From Macrococcoides caseolyticum (GTDB lineage: Bacteria > Bacillota > Bacilli > Staphylococcales > Staphylococcaceae), in assembly GCF_002902665.1 (NCBI RefSeq), contig NZ_PPRM01000005.1, positions 1 to 60,270 on the forward strand: a DNA stretch of 60,270 nt, in the 5' to 3' direction. A model generated the notes under the pieces. The model was not told the DNA's origin. It saw nothing but the letters and a program-made list of their open reading frames with translations, and did not search any database. Both the position numbers and the translations under genes were made by a program. Shown one piece after another: positions 1-10,010 of the stretch. Each line of letters begins with the position of its first letter. Position 1 is the stretch's first letter.

Positions 1-486
1 TCTGTAAAGAGTTTGGGTTGCAATAGAGATTCAGCATTTATAACCAAATTAACACTTATAGGTCTTGAATTACTAAATAATGATTTTTTTAGTGAAGGGA
101 AATTATTTTTTAGTTTATTACTGGAAAATGATAAGACTTCTAATGAGGATCAAAAAGAAATTACATTATATAATCTTTGGCTATCTCAAAAATTAATGGG
201 AGATCATACTTGTGATTTAGATATCCAGAAACACTTTGATGATAAAAGTGAGATAAATTCACAACAGGAAATGGCAAGAGCAATATTCTTAAATGATTCT
301 AATTATCTTGAAAAAATTGAAGCCTTTTTTGAATTAGTAGAAGTAAAACAAATTATCATTATTTTGCAGTGGCCTATTTTTAAATTAGTAAAACAAAAAG
401 ATGATTTTATTGCTTTCCAAGAAAAATATTTATATAATAACTTTGAAGAGGAAAAGGAGAATGATGAAAATGATGACAATGAATGA
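1..486 (+). CDS. Unrecognised protein, 5' end outside window
   Basis: The frame is open from base 1 (Ser-Val-Lys precede the first possible TTG start at 13), so this is the C-terminal part of a longer gene; at least 161 residues are visible. The product is acidic and helical, with Leu/Phe-rich amphipathic stretches resembling degenerate TPR-like helices and a very acidic tail (EEEKENDENDDNE). No catalytic motif is visible and I do not recognise the family. A possible role as a TPR regulator is only a guess from helix pattern and from the tiny ORF overlapping its 3' end. Codon use is AT-rich compared with the core genes further right. Confidence 0.55.
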   Translation, partial: SVKSLGCNRDSAFITKLTLIGLELLNNDFFSEGKLFFSLLLENDKTSNEDQKEITLYNLWLSQKLMGDHTCDLDIQKHFDDKSEINSQQEMARAIFLNDSNYLEKIEAFFELVEVKQIIIILQWPIFKLVKQKDDFIAFQEKYLYNNFEEEKENDENDDNE

Positions 487-529
487 AGTTGAAAACCAAG
501 AAGTAATGGATGAAATTACTATTAAATAG
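464..529 (+). CDS. Tiny overlapping peptide ORF (about 20 aa)
   Basis: A short frame starts with a cluster of ATG codons (461, 464, 470, 473, 479) just behind an AGGAG site at 455-459 and ends at TAG 527-529. It overlaps the end of the upstream gene in another frame. The peptide is Met-rich at its N-terminus, then acidic (NEVENQEVMDEITIK). A strong terminator follows directly. Which ATG is used is unclear; 464 or 470 has the better spacing. No family is recognised. It may be a translated small peptide or chance. Confidence 0.3.
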   Translation: MKMMTMNEVENQEVMDEITIK

Positions 530-537
530 CATTTATA

Positions 538-567
538 ACCACATTCTTAATTGAGTGTGGTTTTTCT
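538..567 (+). terminator. Rho-independent terminator
   Basis: A 9-bp stem (ACCACATTC with GAGTGTGGT, one G-U pair) and a 6-base loop are followed by TTTTTC. It closes the unit containing the partial first gene and the tiny ORF. Confidence 0.8.
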
Positions 568-636
568 TATATCATTCTACAATACCCCAACAGTATGTTA
601 AAATTATCCATAACGACTATATAAGGTGGTTAGACA

Positions 637-828
637 ATGAAATTGGATAAAGTAATCAATGCACTTATAATTATATTTGTTGGTGTTATACTGCTGCATA
701 TACCGAATAATATATTTGATTGGCATATTAAAGCACAAATAAGAACAGTACAAATAAGTATAGCAATAACCATCTTTATACTTTACCTCATTAATATGTA
801 CATAGAAAAGAGAGAGCAAAGCCATTAA
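637..828 (+). CDS. Small two-helix membrane protein
   Basis: The protein has 63 aa and two predicted membrane helices, about residues 7-27 and 38-56, separated by a short loop, with a charged tail (EKREQSH). An AAGGTGG ribosome-binding site lies about 8 bases before ATG 637. No family is recognised. It sits in a row of very small genes between two terminators, so it is probably accessory. The reverse-strand frame over the same bases has no ribosome-binding site and is treated as a shadow. Confidence 0.55.
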   Translation: MKLDKVINALIIIFVGVILLHIPNNIFDWHIKAQIRTVQISIAITIFILYLINMYIEKREQSH

Positions 829-882
829 TAGTACATTTTACGAGTGTTGCACTAATCGTTGCTGCATATAAGGAGGGATACA

Positions 883-978
883 GTGAACTTAGCACTGATA
901 TTAATATTCTTTCCCGTACTCATTACAACTTTATTCATGATCACTAAAGATAAGAAAAGCGACAAGCACAAGCAGTAG
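883..978 (+). CDS. 31-aa single-helix membrane peptide
   Basis: GTG start at 883 behind a consensus AGGAGG at 871-876. The peptide has one N-terminal hydrophobic helix (MNLALILIFFPVLITTLFMI) and a polar, Lys-rich tail (TKDKKSDKHKQ). The architecture, short hydrophobic helix plus charged tail, is like that of type I toxin peptides of the Fst/PepA1 kind, but the typical residues of those families are not obvious. A terminator follows two bases after the stop. Function is not known; a toxin role is only an inference from shape. Confidence 0.5.
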   Translation: MNLALILIFFPVLITTLFMITKDKKSDKHKQ

Positions 979-979
979 G

Positions 980-1007
980 TAGCCATTTAATATGGTTATC
1001 TCTTTTT
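980..1007 (+). terminator. Rho-independent terminator
   Basis: Stem TAGCCAT/ATGGTTA with loop TTAAT, followed by a T-rich run. It directly follows the 31-aa membrane peptide gene. Confidence 0.65.
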
Positions 1008-1099
1008 TGTAATCTTTACAATTACTTAATATGTAAGAATGAACTGATTATATATAATGATATTGATAATTCACTATACATATTAGGGAGGGATGCTTA

Positions 1100-1361
1100 A
1101 TGCTGCAACTGAAAGAGAAACTGCATCAGATATTAAAGTGTATATCGACAGATAGCATGGCAAAGTTAAAAGATATGGATAGAGCGTTACCACTGATTGA
1201 CCATTTATTATTTCATGGTTTCATTAAAGAATTACAAGATGAATGCCAGGAAAAAAAGTATGAACTTACCGATAAAGGTATAAGAATGTTGAAGAATACA
1301 AAAAAAAGCATTTTTAGGTGTCGGAGAAACGCCCTCAGACGCATCGAAACTTGATAAGTAA
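1100..1361 (+). pseudogene. Small winged-helix-like protein, apparent frameshift in an A8 run
   Basis: ATG 1100 has a good AGGGAGGG site upstream. Residues 1-67 look like a small winged-helix fold, ending in a typical wing strand-turn (KKYELTDKGIRML). At the A8 run 1300-1307 the frame as read becomes Arg/Cys-rich (SIFRCRRNALRRIET, stop at 1352-1354). Skipping one A gives a much more natural tail, AFLGVGETPSDASKLDK, with stop TAA at 1359-1361 (86 aa in total). This may be a true indel, phase variation, or a sequencing error in a homopolymer. The function of the intact protein is unknown; DNA binding is inferred from the fold pattern. Confidence 0.5.
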
Positions 1362-1379
1362 GGTAGTAGCTCACTAACT

Positions 1380-1523
1380 GTGCTTAAAATTGCTTGTATA
1401 GAAACAAAGATAATAAGATTGAATATTAATATAGATTTATATGAATTAGAAAAATCGATATTAGAAGTAATTAAAAACTCTACCTCACAATATGTGTATA
1501 TTGGCTTTGCAGATGTTAAATAA
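1380..1523 (+). CDS. Short orphan ORF (47 aa)
   Basis: A frame from GTG 1380 to TAA 1521-1523 encodes a peptide of plausible composition ending in YVYIGFADVK. The ribosome-binding site is weak (AAGGTAG about 12 bases upstream), so the start is uncertain. It lies between the frameshifted winged-helix gene and the next small gene, apparently in the same transcription unit. No family recognised. Confidence 0.3.
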   Translation: MLKIACIETKIIRLNINIDLYELEKSILEVIKNSTSQYVYIGFADVK

Positions 1524-1544
1524 TTTATTATAGGAGGATAGCAC

Positions 1545-1691
1545 ATGAAAGTCACATGCTATGACAAAGACGGAAACGTAATCGATCCAGCACAAGTGAA
1601 AGTACCTAAAGAAATTAAGGAGCAGATAAGAAGAATATTCAATGGGAGCAATAATAAAAAAGGACAAAAAAAGGACAACTTTATCAATTAG
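1545..1691 (+). CDS. Small basic protein of unknown function (48 aa)
   Basis: ATG 1545 follows a consensus TAGGAGG (1531-1537) at good spacing, so translation is likely. The start reads MKVTCYDKDGNVIDPAQ, a beta-hairpin-like opening with a DKDGN turn. It continues into an amphipathic basic helix (EIKEQIRRIF) and a Lys/Asn-rich tail. No family recognised. It is the last of the small-gene row; a terminator lies 130 bases downstream. Confidence 0.5.
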   Translation: MKVTCYDKDGNVIDPAQVKVPKEIKEQIRRIFNGSNNKKGQKKDNFIN

Positions 1692-2071
1692 TCTGATATA
1701 CCATACTATTTATTTTGAAATATAAAAAGCTCAAAGCATTGATATATAAGGTTTTTAGAAAGTATGAAATAGTTATGAAATTTATTTGTTAACGTGCTGG
1801 ATTAGAATAATTACACTTTATTAAACCGCTTACAATTGTAGGTGGTTTTTTACTTTAAAGAATTAAAGTTTCGTGGTTTAATAAAGATATATTGAAATAC
1901 AATAGGATGTACGGCAATGAATAAGGAACTTGGTTATATTAAAGAGTGATTAATTGTATCAAAGGAATCGAAATCAATGATTAGTTTCGGAAATCTAAAT
2001 ATTTTGTCTGTACTTCTATATATTACTAATATAAAATTAAACTATGAAGAGTTTGAAGGGGGCTGAGTATT
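1692..2071. other. Intergenic stretch (380 bp)
   Basis: This AT-rich gap separates the small-gene patch from yerC. It holds one clear terminator (1824-1852) and, before yerC, a promoter-like stretch around 2004-2035. An ATG at 1917 gives only a 10-codon frame. Nothing else recognisable was seen. Confidence 0.6.
1824..1852 (+). terminator. Rho-independent terminator
   Basis: AACCGCTTAC pairs with GTAGGTGGTT (two G-U pairs) across an AATT loop and is followed by a T run. It probably ends transcription of the small-gene patch. Confidence 0.75.
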
Positions 2072-2368
2072 TTGCAAATTGACAAACTTAGAGGAAAGCA
2101 ACTGGACGACTTATTTGATGCTATACTGACGCTTGAAACACGTGAAGAATGTTATCTGTTCTTTGATGATTTATGTACAGTGAATGAATTACAGTCGTTA
2201 TCCCAACGCCTGCTTGTTGCGAAAATGATTAAACAAGGACATACGTATGCTTCTATTGAAAAGGAATCAGGTGCATCTACTGCTACTATTTCACGCGTGA
2301 AACGTTCGCTTCAATGGGGGAATGATGCATATACGCTTGTCTTAAATCGATTGGATAAAGAAGAATAA
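2072..2368 (+). CDS. yerC: YerC/TrpR-family DNA-binding protein
   Basis: The 98-aa protein closely resembles B. subtilis YerC, a TrpR-like helix-turn-helix protein. The opening MQIDKLRGKQLDDLFDAIL and the helix-turn-helix segment ESGASTATISRVKRSL (about residues 66-81) are characteristic. The start is TTG 2072, with GAAGGGGG about 9 bases upstream. In Bacillus this gene also lies beside pcrB. YerC controls genes by DNA binding, but its ligand and targets here cannot be read from the sequence. It is a single-gene unit closed by its own terminator. Confidence 0.88.
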   Translation: MQIDKLRGKQLDDLFDAILTLETREECYLFFDDLCTVNELQSLSQRLLVAKMIKQGHTYASIEKESGASTATISRVKRSLQWGNDAYTLVLNRLDKEE

Positions 2369-2390
2369 CGTAGATAATTAATATTTACAG

Positions 2391-2423
2391 GTACTGGGTC
2401 TTCATTGATTCAGTACTTTTTTT
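2391..2423 (+). terminator. Rho-independent terminator of yerC
   Basis: GTACTGGGTC pairs with GATTCAGTAC (two G-U pairs) across TTCATT, followed by a run of seven T. Confidence 0.85.
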
Positions 2424-2457
2424 GTCATATAATAGAACGATGAAAAGAGGCGAATCT

Positions 2458-3141
2458 GTGAGGAAATTATTTGTAATACTGTTGTCAGCAATGCTGCTTA
2501 CTGCTTGCCAAGAGAGTAAAACACCTGGTGAAATTAAAGACACGACTCAAAGCAATAAAAAAGAAACTTTACAAGTTAAAGAAAAGCAGGAAGCAACGAC
2601 ACATCACAAAGAAATAAAAGATGGAATTACATATATTGATGGGATTCTCATCGTCAATAAAGATATAGGACTTCCAAAAACATATCATCCGGATGTGAGT
2701 CAGGTGGCAAATCAACATTTAAATGAATTGATCGCTGCAGGACATGAAGAAGGATTAAACTTCGTACTTCGTAGTGCCTTTAGAAGTTATGAGACGCAAA
2801 CATCACTATATAACCAGTATGTTACAAGAGATGGACAGAAGAAGGCAGATACCTATAGTGCACGCCCTGGTCATTCTGAACATCAGACAGGACTTGCATT
2901 TGATTTAGGTAATATTGAAGGCACTGATGATTTTATGGAATCTTTTGAGGATACAAAAGAAGGTGAATGGCTGAAAAGTCATGCCCATGAATACGGATTC
3001 GTCATACGATATCCGAAAGGGAAAACTGACATTACTGGGTACCAGTATGAACCGTGGCATTTAAGATATCTAGGGAAACCTACAGCGGAGAAGGTATATG
3101 AAAGTGGCCTCACATTAGAGGAATATCTCGGTTTAAAATAA
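2458..3141 (+). CDS. VanY-type D-Ala-D-Ala carboxypeptidase lipoprotein, copy 1
   Basis: Predicted 227 aa from GTG 2458, chosen because AAAGAGG lies 7 bases upstream; longer starts fall inside the yerC terminator. Residues 1-17 form a lipoprotein signal with lipobox LTAC (Cys17). The mature part carries the VanY/DacB (M15) zinc motif SEHQTGLAFD (first His and Asp ligands) and the later PWH His. It is expected to trim the terminal D-Ala from peptidoglycan stem peptides on the outer membrane face. A paralogue follows 11 bases downstream; the two share long stretches such as ADTYSARPG and EWL...YGF.IRYP.GK, indicating tandem duplication. Confidence 0.85.
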   Translation: MRKLFVILLSAMLLTACQESKTPGEIKDTTQSNKKETLQVKEKQEATTHHKEIKDGITYIDGILIVNKDIGLPKTYHPDVSQVANQHLNELIAAGHEEGLNFVLRSAFRSYETQTSLYNQYVTRDGQKKADTYSARPGHSEHQTGLAFDLGNIEGTDDFMESFEDTKEGEWLKSHAHEYGFVIRYPKGKTDITGYQYEPWHLRYLGKPTAEKVYESGLTLEEYLGLK

Positions 3142-3152
3142 GGGGTTACAAC

Positions 3153-3803
3153 ATGAAGAAATTAATCATCATCATTATTGTGTGTTTGGCTGCCTGTTCG
3201 AATGAACCGGTTGTTACACAGAAACATACATATGTAGCACCATCCAAATACGAACGCATAACGCGTAATGGCGTTACATATATTAATGATATACTCATTG
3301 TTAATAAGAAGATTGGACTGCCTGCTCATTTTAATCCTGGTGAGAATCGCTACGCGCGTGTGAAGCTGGATCAGATGATCAAAGACGCCAAGAAAGATAA
3401 AGAATATCTTGTTGTAAGAAGTGGTTATCGCTCTTATCAGATGCAGGAAAAGCTATATAAAGAATTTAAAGCAATAGATGCGAATGCAGACACTTATAGT
3501 GCACGTCCTGGTTATTCTGAACATCAGACAGGTCTCGCCTTTGATATTGGCTCTGTTGAGTCTGCGAAAGATTTAACGATTTCATTTGGTGATACGACTG
3601 AAGGAGAATGGCTGGCACAAAATGCACATAAATATGGATTTATCATCAGATATCCTGAAGGTAAGTCAAATATTACAGGGTATCAGTATGAGTCATGGCA
3701 CGTGCGATATGTTGGTACAAAGATTGCAAAAGATATATTTGCTAAGAACATAACACTTGAAGAATATCTTGGATTATATCCGAAAGATCAGACAGGACAA
3801 TAA
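3153..3803 (+). CDS. VanY-type D-Ala-D-Ala carboxypeptidase lipoprotein, copy 2
   Basis: 216 aa. The signal ends in lipobox LAAC (Cys15) and the M15 zinc motif SEHQTGLAFD and the SWH His are present, so the enzyme looks active. It lies 11 bases after copy 1 and has its own AAGGGG site before ATG 3153. Compared with copy 1, the linker between the lipid anchor and the catalytic domain is shorter. The two probably form one transcription unit ended by the hairpin at 3805-3848. The likely role is cell-wall peptide trimming; the exact substrate (D-Ala-D-Ala versus other carboxypeptidase activity) is inferred from the family. Confidence 0.85.
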   Translation: MKKLIIIIIVCLAACSNEPVVTQKHTYVAPSKYERITRNGVTYINDILIVNKKIGLPAHFNPGENRYARVKLDQMIKDAKKDKEYLVVRSGYRSYQMQEKLYKEFKAIDANADTYSARPGYSEHQTGLAFDIGSVESAKDLTISFGDTTEGEWLAQNAHKYGFIIRYPEGKSNITGYQYESWHVRYVGTKIAKDIFAKNITLEEYLGLYPKDQTGQ

Positions 3804-3804
3804 T

Positions 3805-3848
3805 AGAGAGCATGAGAAGAAATTGTAAAATCTCATCCTCTCTTTTTT
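3805..3848 (+). terminator. Rho-independent terminator
   Basis: AGAGAG-C-ATGAGA pairs with TCTCAT-C-CTCTCT (one C/C mismatch), followed by T6. It ends the VanY pair. Confidence 0.8.
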
Positions 3849-3906
3849 AATGTTATGAATGATAAATGATATAATATACAATATTAATATTTAAAGGAGA
3901 GACATT

Positions 3907-4593
3907 ATGTACGAAGTGAAAGATTGGCAACATGTATTTAAGTTAGATCCGGCGAAAGAAATTAGCGATGCACACCTGGAGCTTATTTGTGAGTCAGGAA
4001 CAGATGCCATCTTTGTCGGTGGATCTGATAATGTAACGGTAGATAATGTACTCGATTTAATGAGCCGTGTAAGAAGATATCCAGTCCCTTGCGTACTAGA
4101 ATTATCGACTTTGGAAAGTGCGATGCCAGGTTTTGATCATTACATGATTCCTTCAGTGCTTAACAGTTCGAATGTAGCGTATCATAATGGAATACTGCAC
4201 GAAGCAATTAAACAGTTCGGCCATATGATGGATTATGACCTGTTTACATTAGAAGGTTATATTGTACTGAACCAAGAGAGCAAGGTTGCACAACTGACAA
4301 AGGCGAAAACCGATTTATCAGTTGAAGATATTGCAGCATACGCTGAGATGATCGAGGAAGTATATAAGCTAAAGACAATGTATATAGAATATAGCGGAAC
4401 CTATGGTGATGTGGAAATGGTTAAAGCTGCAAAACGAAAACTGAAATCTACGCGTCTGATATATGGTGGAGGTATTGATTCACGTGCACGTGCACAAGAG
4501 ATGCGTGAAGTCGCAGATACAATTGTCGTTGGCAACGTGATCTACACAGATATTGAAGCAGCATTACAAACAGTAAAGGTAGGATTATCATGA
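3907..4593 (+). CDS. pcrB: PcrB, heptaprenylglyceryl phosphate synthase
   Basis: 228-aa TIM-barrel prenyltransferase of the GGGP/PcrB family. In Bacillales PcrB joins heptaprenyl diphosphate to sn-glycerol-1-phosphate. The phosphate-binding segments [12 protein letters not shown] (about 31-42), [10 protein letters not shown] and LIYGGGIDS are clear, and length equals the family norm. ATG 3907 has AAAGGAGAG upstream. The stop overlaps the pcrA start (ATGA, 4590-4593), showing translational coupling. This is the first gene of the conserved pcrB-pcrA-ligA-camS operon. Confidence 0.95.
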   Translation: MYEVKDWQHVFKLDPAKEISDAHLELICESGTDAIFVGGSDNVTVDNVLDLMSRVRRYPVPCVLELSTLESAMPGFDHYMIPSVLNSSNVAYHNGILHEAIKQFGHMMDYDLFTLEGYIVLNQESKVAQLTKAKTDLSVEDIAAYAEMIEEVYKLKTMYIEYSGTYGDVEMVKAAKRKLKSTRLIYGGGIDSRARAQEMREVADTIVVGNVIYTDIEAALQTVKVGLS

Positions 4594-6755
4594 ACGAATT
4601 ATTAAAACATATGAATGAAGAACAGCGCCAGGCAGTGATGACGACTGAAGGACCACTCCTTATTATGGCAGGAGCAGGTTCTGGTAAGACACGTGTGCTC
4701 ACACATCGTATCGCGTATCTAATTGACGAGAAAGATGTTTCACCTTATAAGATTCTGGCAATTACTTTTACGAATAAGGCAGCAAAAGAAATGAAAGAAC
4801 GTGTCAAGAAGATTATCGGTGACGAGAGTGATGTTATCTGGATATCAACGTTCCATTCGATGTGTGTGCGTATATTGAGACGCGACATTGACCGTATCGG
4901 TATTGAACGAAACTTTACGATATTAGACCCTACAGATCAGCGCTCTGTAGTTAAAGATATATTAAAGCGTGAGAATATCGATCCGAAGAAGTATGATCCG
5001 CGTATGTTTGTCGCAGAAATTTCGAACTTAAAGAATGAAATGAAATCGCCTGATGATGCGATTGAAGCAGAGAGTGACTTTATGGGTATGATGATCAGCA
5101 AAGTCTATGCGGAATATCAAAGAGTACTGCTTAAGAATCATGCACTGGACTTTGATGACCTTATTATGACGACGATTCAATTGTTTGAACGTGTACCGGA
5201 AGTTCTGGACTATTATCAGTCGAAATTTCAGTACATTCATGTCGACGAGTATCAGGATACAAACAGAGCGCAATATCTTCTTGTGAAGATGCTTGCAGAT
5301 AAGTTTAAGAATATTTGCGTCGTGGGTGATTCGGATCAATCAATATATGGCTGGCGTGGTGCAGATATTTATAACATCTTAAGCTTCGAAGATGATTATA
5401 AAGAGGCTAAGACAATCTTTTTAGAACGTAATTATCGCTCGACGAAAAATATTCTGTTTGCCGCAAATGAGGTGATCAAAAATAATACAGAACGTAAACC
5501 GAAAGCGCTTTGGACAGACAATGACCACGGTTCTAAGATCAACTACTATAAAGCGATGTCAGAACGTGCAGAAGCGGAGTATATCGTTGCAGAAATATTG
5601 AAGAAAAAGCGTGAAAACTATGCGCTTAGTGATATGGCAATACTATATCGAACGAATGCACAGTCTCGTGTTATCGAGGAAACGCTGATGAAATCAAACA
5701 TCAGCTATACGATGGTCGGAGGCACAAAGTTCTATGACAGAAAAGAAATTAAAGACCTGCTTAGTTATCTTCGCCTTGTTGCTAATAGCAACGAAGACAT
5801 CAGTTTTACCCGAATTATCAATACACCAAAGCGTGGTATAGGACCAGGTGCGCTAGATAAGATTATCACTTATGCAGAGCATAATGGTCTGAGTTACTTT
5901 GATGCATTAGCCGAAGTAGATTTTATCGGGCTGCCGAAGAAGACGACAGAGAAACTTGTTGAATTCTATACAATGATGGACAATTTAATGAAGCAGCAGG
6001 AATTCTTATCTATTACGGAATTAACCCAGATGCTGCTCGATAAATCTGGTTATATGAAGATGCTTGAAGCAGAGAATACTTTAGAATCACAGTCACGTAT
6101 CGAGAACATTCAGGAGTTTATGAATGTACCAAAAGATTATGAAAAGGACACGCCGGTTGAAGAACAGTCGTTAATTAATTTCCTGACAGACTTACAGCTC
6201 GTGGCAGATGTTGACAATGCGGATCTGGAAGCGGGAGTTACGCTGATGACGATGCACTCAGCAAAGGGCTTAGAATTTAAAGTCGTCTTTATTGCGGGTC
6301 TTGAAGAGTCGATATTCCCGCATAGCCGTAGCTTGAATAGTGATAGCGAGATGGAAGAGGAACGTCGCTTAATGTACGTTGCCATTACAAGGGCAGAAGA
6401 ACATCTTTATTTATCTCATGCTGAGATGCGTAACTTATTCGGCCGAACACAAGCGAATAAGAAGTCAAGATTTATCTCTGAAATTCCTGAAGATATTCTA
6501 GATGTACCGGTAGCAAGAAAGATTCCGGCCGGCGTTAAACGTGGACCAGCACGCAGAATGACGCAAGCTTCTTCTGCTGCGCAAGCTCAAGCTACTTATA
6601 AAGTCGGTGACAAAGTAATGCATAAGGCATGGGGAGAAGGATTGATCAGCAATGTGACGGATAAGGGTGGTTCTACTGAACTGGATATCATCTTTAAATC
6701 TGTAGGAATGAAGCGACTGTTAAGCCAGTTTGCCCCAATTGAAAAGAAGGAGTAA
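4590..6755 (+). CDS. pcrA: PcrA, superfamily 1A 3'-5' DNA helicase
   Basis: 721 aa, full length for PcrA/UvrD-type helicases. Motif I is AGAGSGKT (Lys33); motif II is VDEYQDTN (about 218-225); also visible are motif [17 protein letters not shown], motif IV ERNYRS, motif [10 protein letters not shown] and motif [12 protein letters not shown]-terminal tail after about residue 640 ends in the [16 protein letters not shown] domain that in other Gram-positives contacts RNA polymerase. It unwinds DNA in repair and rolling-circle replication and removes blocking complexes. It starts within the pcrB stop codon and is followed 3 bases later by ligA. Confidence 0.97.
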   Translation: MNELLKHMNEEQRQAVMTTEGPLLIMAGAGSGKTRVLTHRIAYLIDEKDVSPYKILAITFTNKAAKEMKERVKKIIGDESDVIWISTFHSMCVRILRRDIDRIGIERNFTILDPTDQRSVVKDILKRENIDPKKYDPRMFVAEISNLKNEMKSPDDAIEAESDFMGMMISKVYAEYQRVLLKNHALDFDDLIMTTIQLFERVPEVLDYYQSKFQYIHVDEYQDTNRAQYLLVKMLADKFKNICVVGDSDQSIYGWRGADIYNILSFEDDYKEAKTIFLERNYRSTKNILFAANEVIKNNTERKPKALWTDNDHGSKINYYKAMSERAEAEYIVAEILKKKRENYALSDMAILYRTNAQSRVIEETLMKSNISYTMVGGTKFYDRKEIKDLLSYLRLVANSNEDISFTRIINTPKRGIGPGALDKIITYAEHNGLSYFDALAEVDFIGLPKKTTEKLVEFYTMMDNLMKQQEFLSITELTQMLLDKSGYMKMLEAENTLESQSRIENIQEFMNVPKDYEKDTPVEEQSLINFLTDLQLVADVDNADLEAGVTLMTMHSAKGLEFKVVFIAGLEESIFPHSRSLNSDSEMEEERRLMYVAITRAEEHLYLSHAEMRNLFGRTQANKKSRFISEIPEDILDVPVARKIPAGVKRGPARRMTQASSAAQAQATYKVGDKVMHKAWGEGLISNVTDKGGSTELDIIFKSVGMKRLLSQFAPIEKKE

Positions 6756-8750
<1,995 letters not shown>

Positions 8751-8762
8751 GAGGGGAAATCT

Positions 8763-9929
8763 ATGAAACGACTAGGGATATTAATGTTGTCTACAATTAT
8801 TCTGGCAAGCTGTTCAAATGGTACACCAGAAAGTAACAACAAAGAGAAGGATAAACAAATTTCAACAGATGTACAGATATCGAATGATTATTATAGAACG
8901 TTGTTACCATTCAAAGAGAGCCAGGCACGAGGACTTACAAGTTCGAATATGGCAAGCAGCTACAATGGCGAAGCGTTTGAGGACGGTTTGCTGAATATCA
9001 GTAAGAAAGTGTACGCACCAGATAAATATTTATATCGTGATGGGCAATTGTTATCGAAAAGTACTGTTGAGAGCTACCTTGAACCAGAATATACAAAGCA
9101 GGAAATCGATAATATGGATAAAGACGAGCGAATCGAAAAAAACGCTTATGCCAATTTCGGTCTCAACCCGTCACACAAAGGAGAAACAGATGAGGAAAAA
9201 ATTGCCCGACAATCTCCAGCGTATTTGTCGCATCTATTAGAACAGGATTTCTATACTGAAGAAGATGCAAAAAAACAGAAACTTTCAGGTATGACAATCG
9301 GTCTTGCAATGAATAGTGTGTACTATTATCAAAAAGAAGAGTTTGGAACTACTTATAGTGTGAAACTCGATAAAAAAGAAATTGAGAAACAAGCTAAGCA
9401 GATGTCTGATGAAATACTTTCTAGATTACGTGTAAAGCAGGAGCTGAAAAATATTCCGATCACATTTGCTGTGTTTGTACAGTCATCGGCTGAAAGTATT
9501 ACGCCCGGATCATTTACTTCATATGGCACGAGTAAAGCTGGAAGCAATAAGATTGATGATTGGAAGAAGATAAATGAAGATTACATCTTAGTGCCGTCGG
9601 AAGAAGCGGGAGAACTGGATGAAAAACTAAATAACGGATTTAAGCAGTTTAACGATCAGCTACAGAACTACTTCCCTAACTTTACACAGGCGATTGGGAC
9701 AGGTTATTTCGTCGATGATAAGGTACAGTCATTGAAAATTAATGTACCATTAGATTACTATGGGAAAGCAGAAGTTATCGGTGTGACCCAATATATTGCA
9801 GACTTATCAATGAAAAGCTTTGCGCACGTCGATCGCTTTGAAATCTCCATCGTAGATAACAACAGACCTCGGGCATTAATAGTGAAAGAAAAAGGTGATA
9901 AAGCACCTTATATTCATGTATATGAATAG
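8763..9929 (+). CDS. camS: CamS sex-pheromone lipoprotein
   Basis: 388 aa. The signal peptide MKRLGILMLSTIILASC ends in lipobox LASC (Cys17); the mature part is a CamS-family protein, as in staphylococci where camS also follows ligA. In S. aureus the cleaved signal yields the heptapeptide AIFILAA, a mimic of the enterococcal pheromone cAM373 (AIFILAS). The equivalent seven residues here are STIILAS. The mature lipoprotein's own role is uncertain. It ends the operon and is closed by the symmetric hairpin at 9978-10008. Confidence 0.92.
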   Translation: MKRLGILMLSTIILASCSNGTPESNNKEKDKQISTDVQISNDYYRTLLPFKESQARGLTSSNMASSYNGEAFEDGLLNISKKVYAPDKYLYRDGQLLSKSTVESYLEPEYTKQEIDNMDKDERIEKNAYANFGLNPSHKGETDEEKIARQSPAYLSHLLEQDFYTEEDAKKQKLSGMTIGLAMNSVYYYQKEEFGTTYSVKLDKKEIEKQAKQMSDEILSRLRVKQELKNIPITFAVFVQSSAESITPGSFTSYGTSKAGSNKIDDWKKINEDYILVPSEEAGELDEKLNNGFKQFNDQLQNYFPNFTQAIGTGYFVDDKVQSLKINVPLDYYGKAEVIGVTQYIADLSMKSFAHVDRFEISIVDNNRPRALIVKEKGDKAPYIHVYE

Positions 9930-9977
9930 CAAAGTGTTTAATCTGCACATATAAACACGTAACTTTGCAGAAAGAGT

Positions 9978-10008
9978 AAAAGGTCGAGACACGTTGTCTC
10001 GACCTTTT
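9978..10008. terminator. Bidirectional terminator between camS and putP
   Basis: A perfect 13-bp stem (AAAGGTCGAGACA / TGTCTCGACCTTT) with a short loop is flanked by A- and T-rich ends, so it can serve both converging genes. Confidence 0.85.
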
Positions 10009-10010
10009 CA

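Noticed and set aside
604-825. Reverse-strand frame over the 63-aa membrane protein
   Set aside because: No ribosome-binding site, Cys/Tyr-rich composition typical of an antisense shadow of an AT-rich gene.
1232-1667. Two reverse-strand frames over the small-gene patch
   Set aside because: They mirror plus-strand genes with good ribosome-binding sites and show no plausible start signals.
9037-9240. Alternative-frame ORF inside camS
   Set aside because: It overlaps the conserved camS frame entirely and has no start signal of its own.
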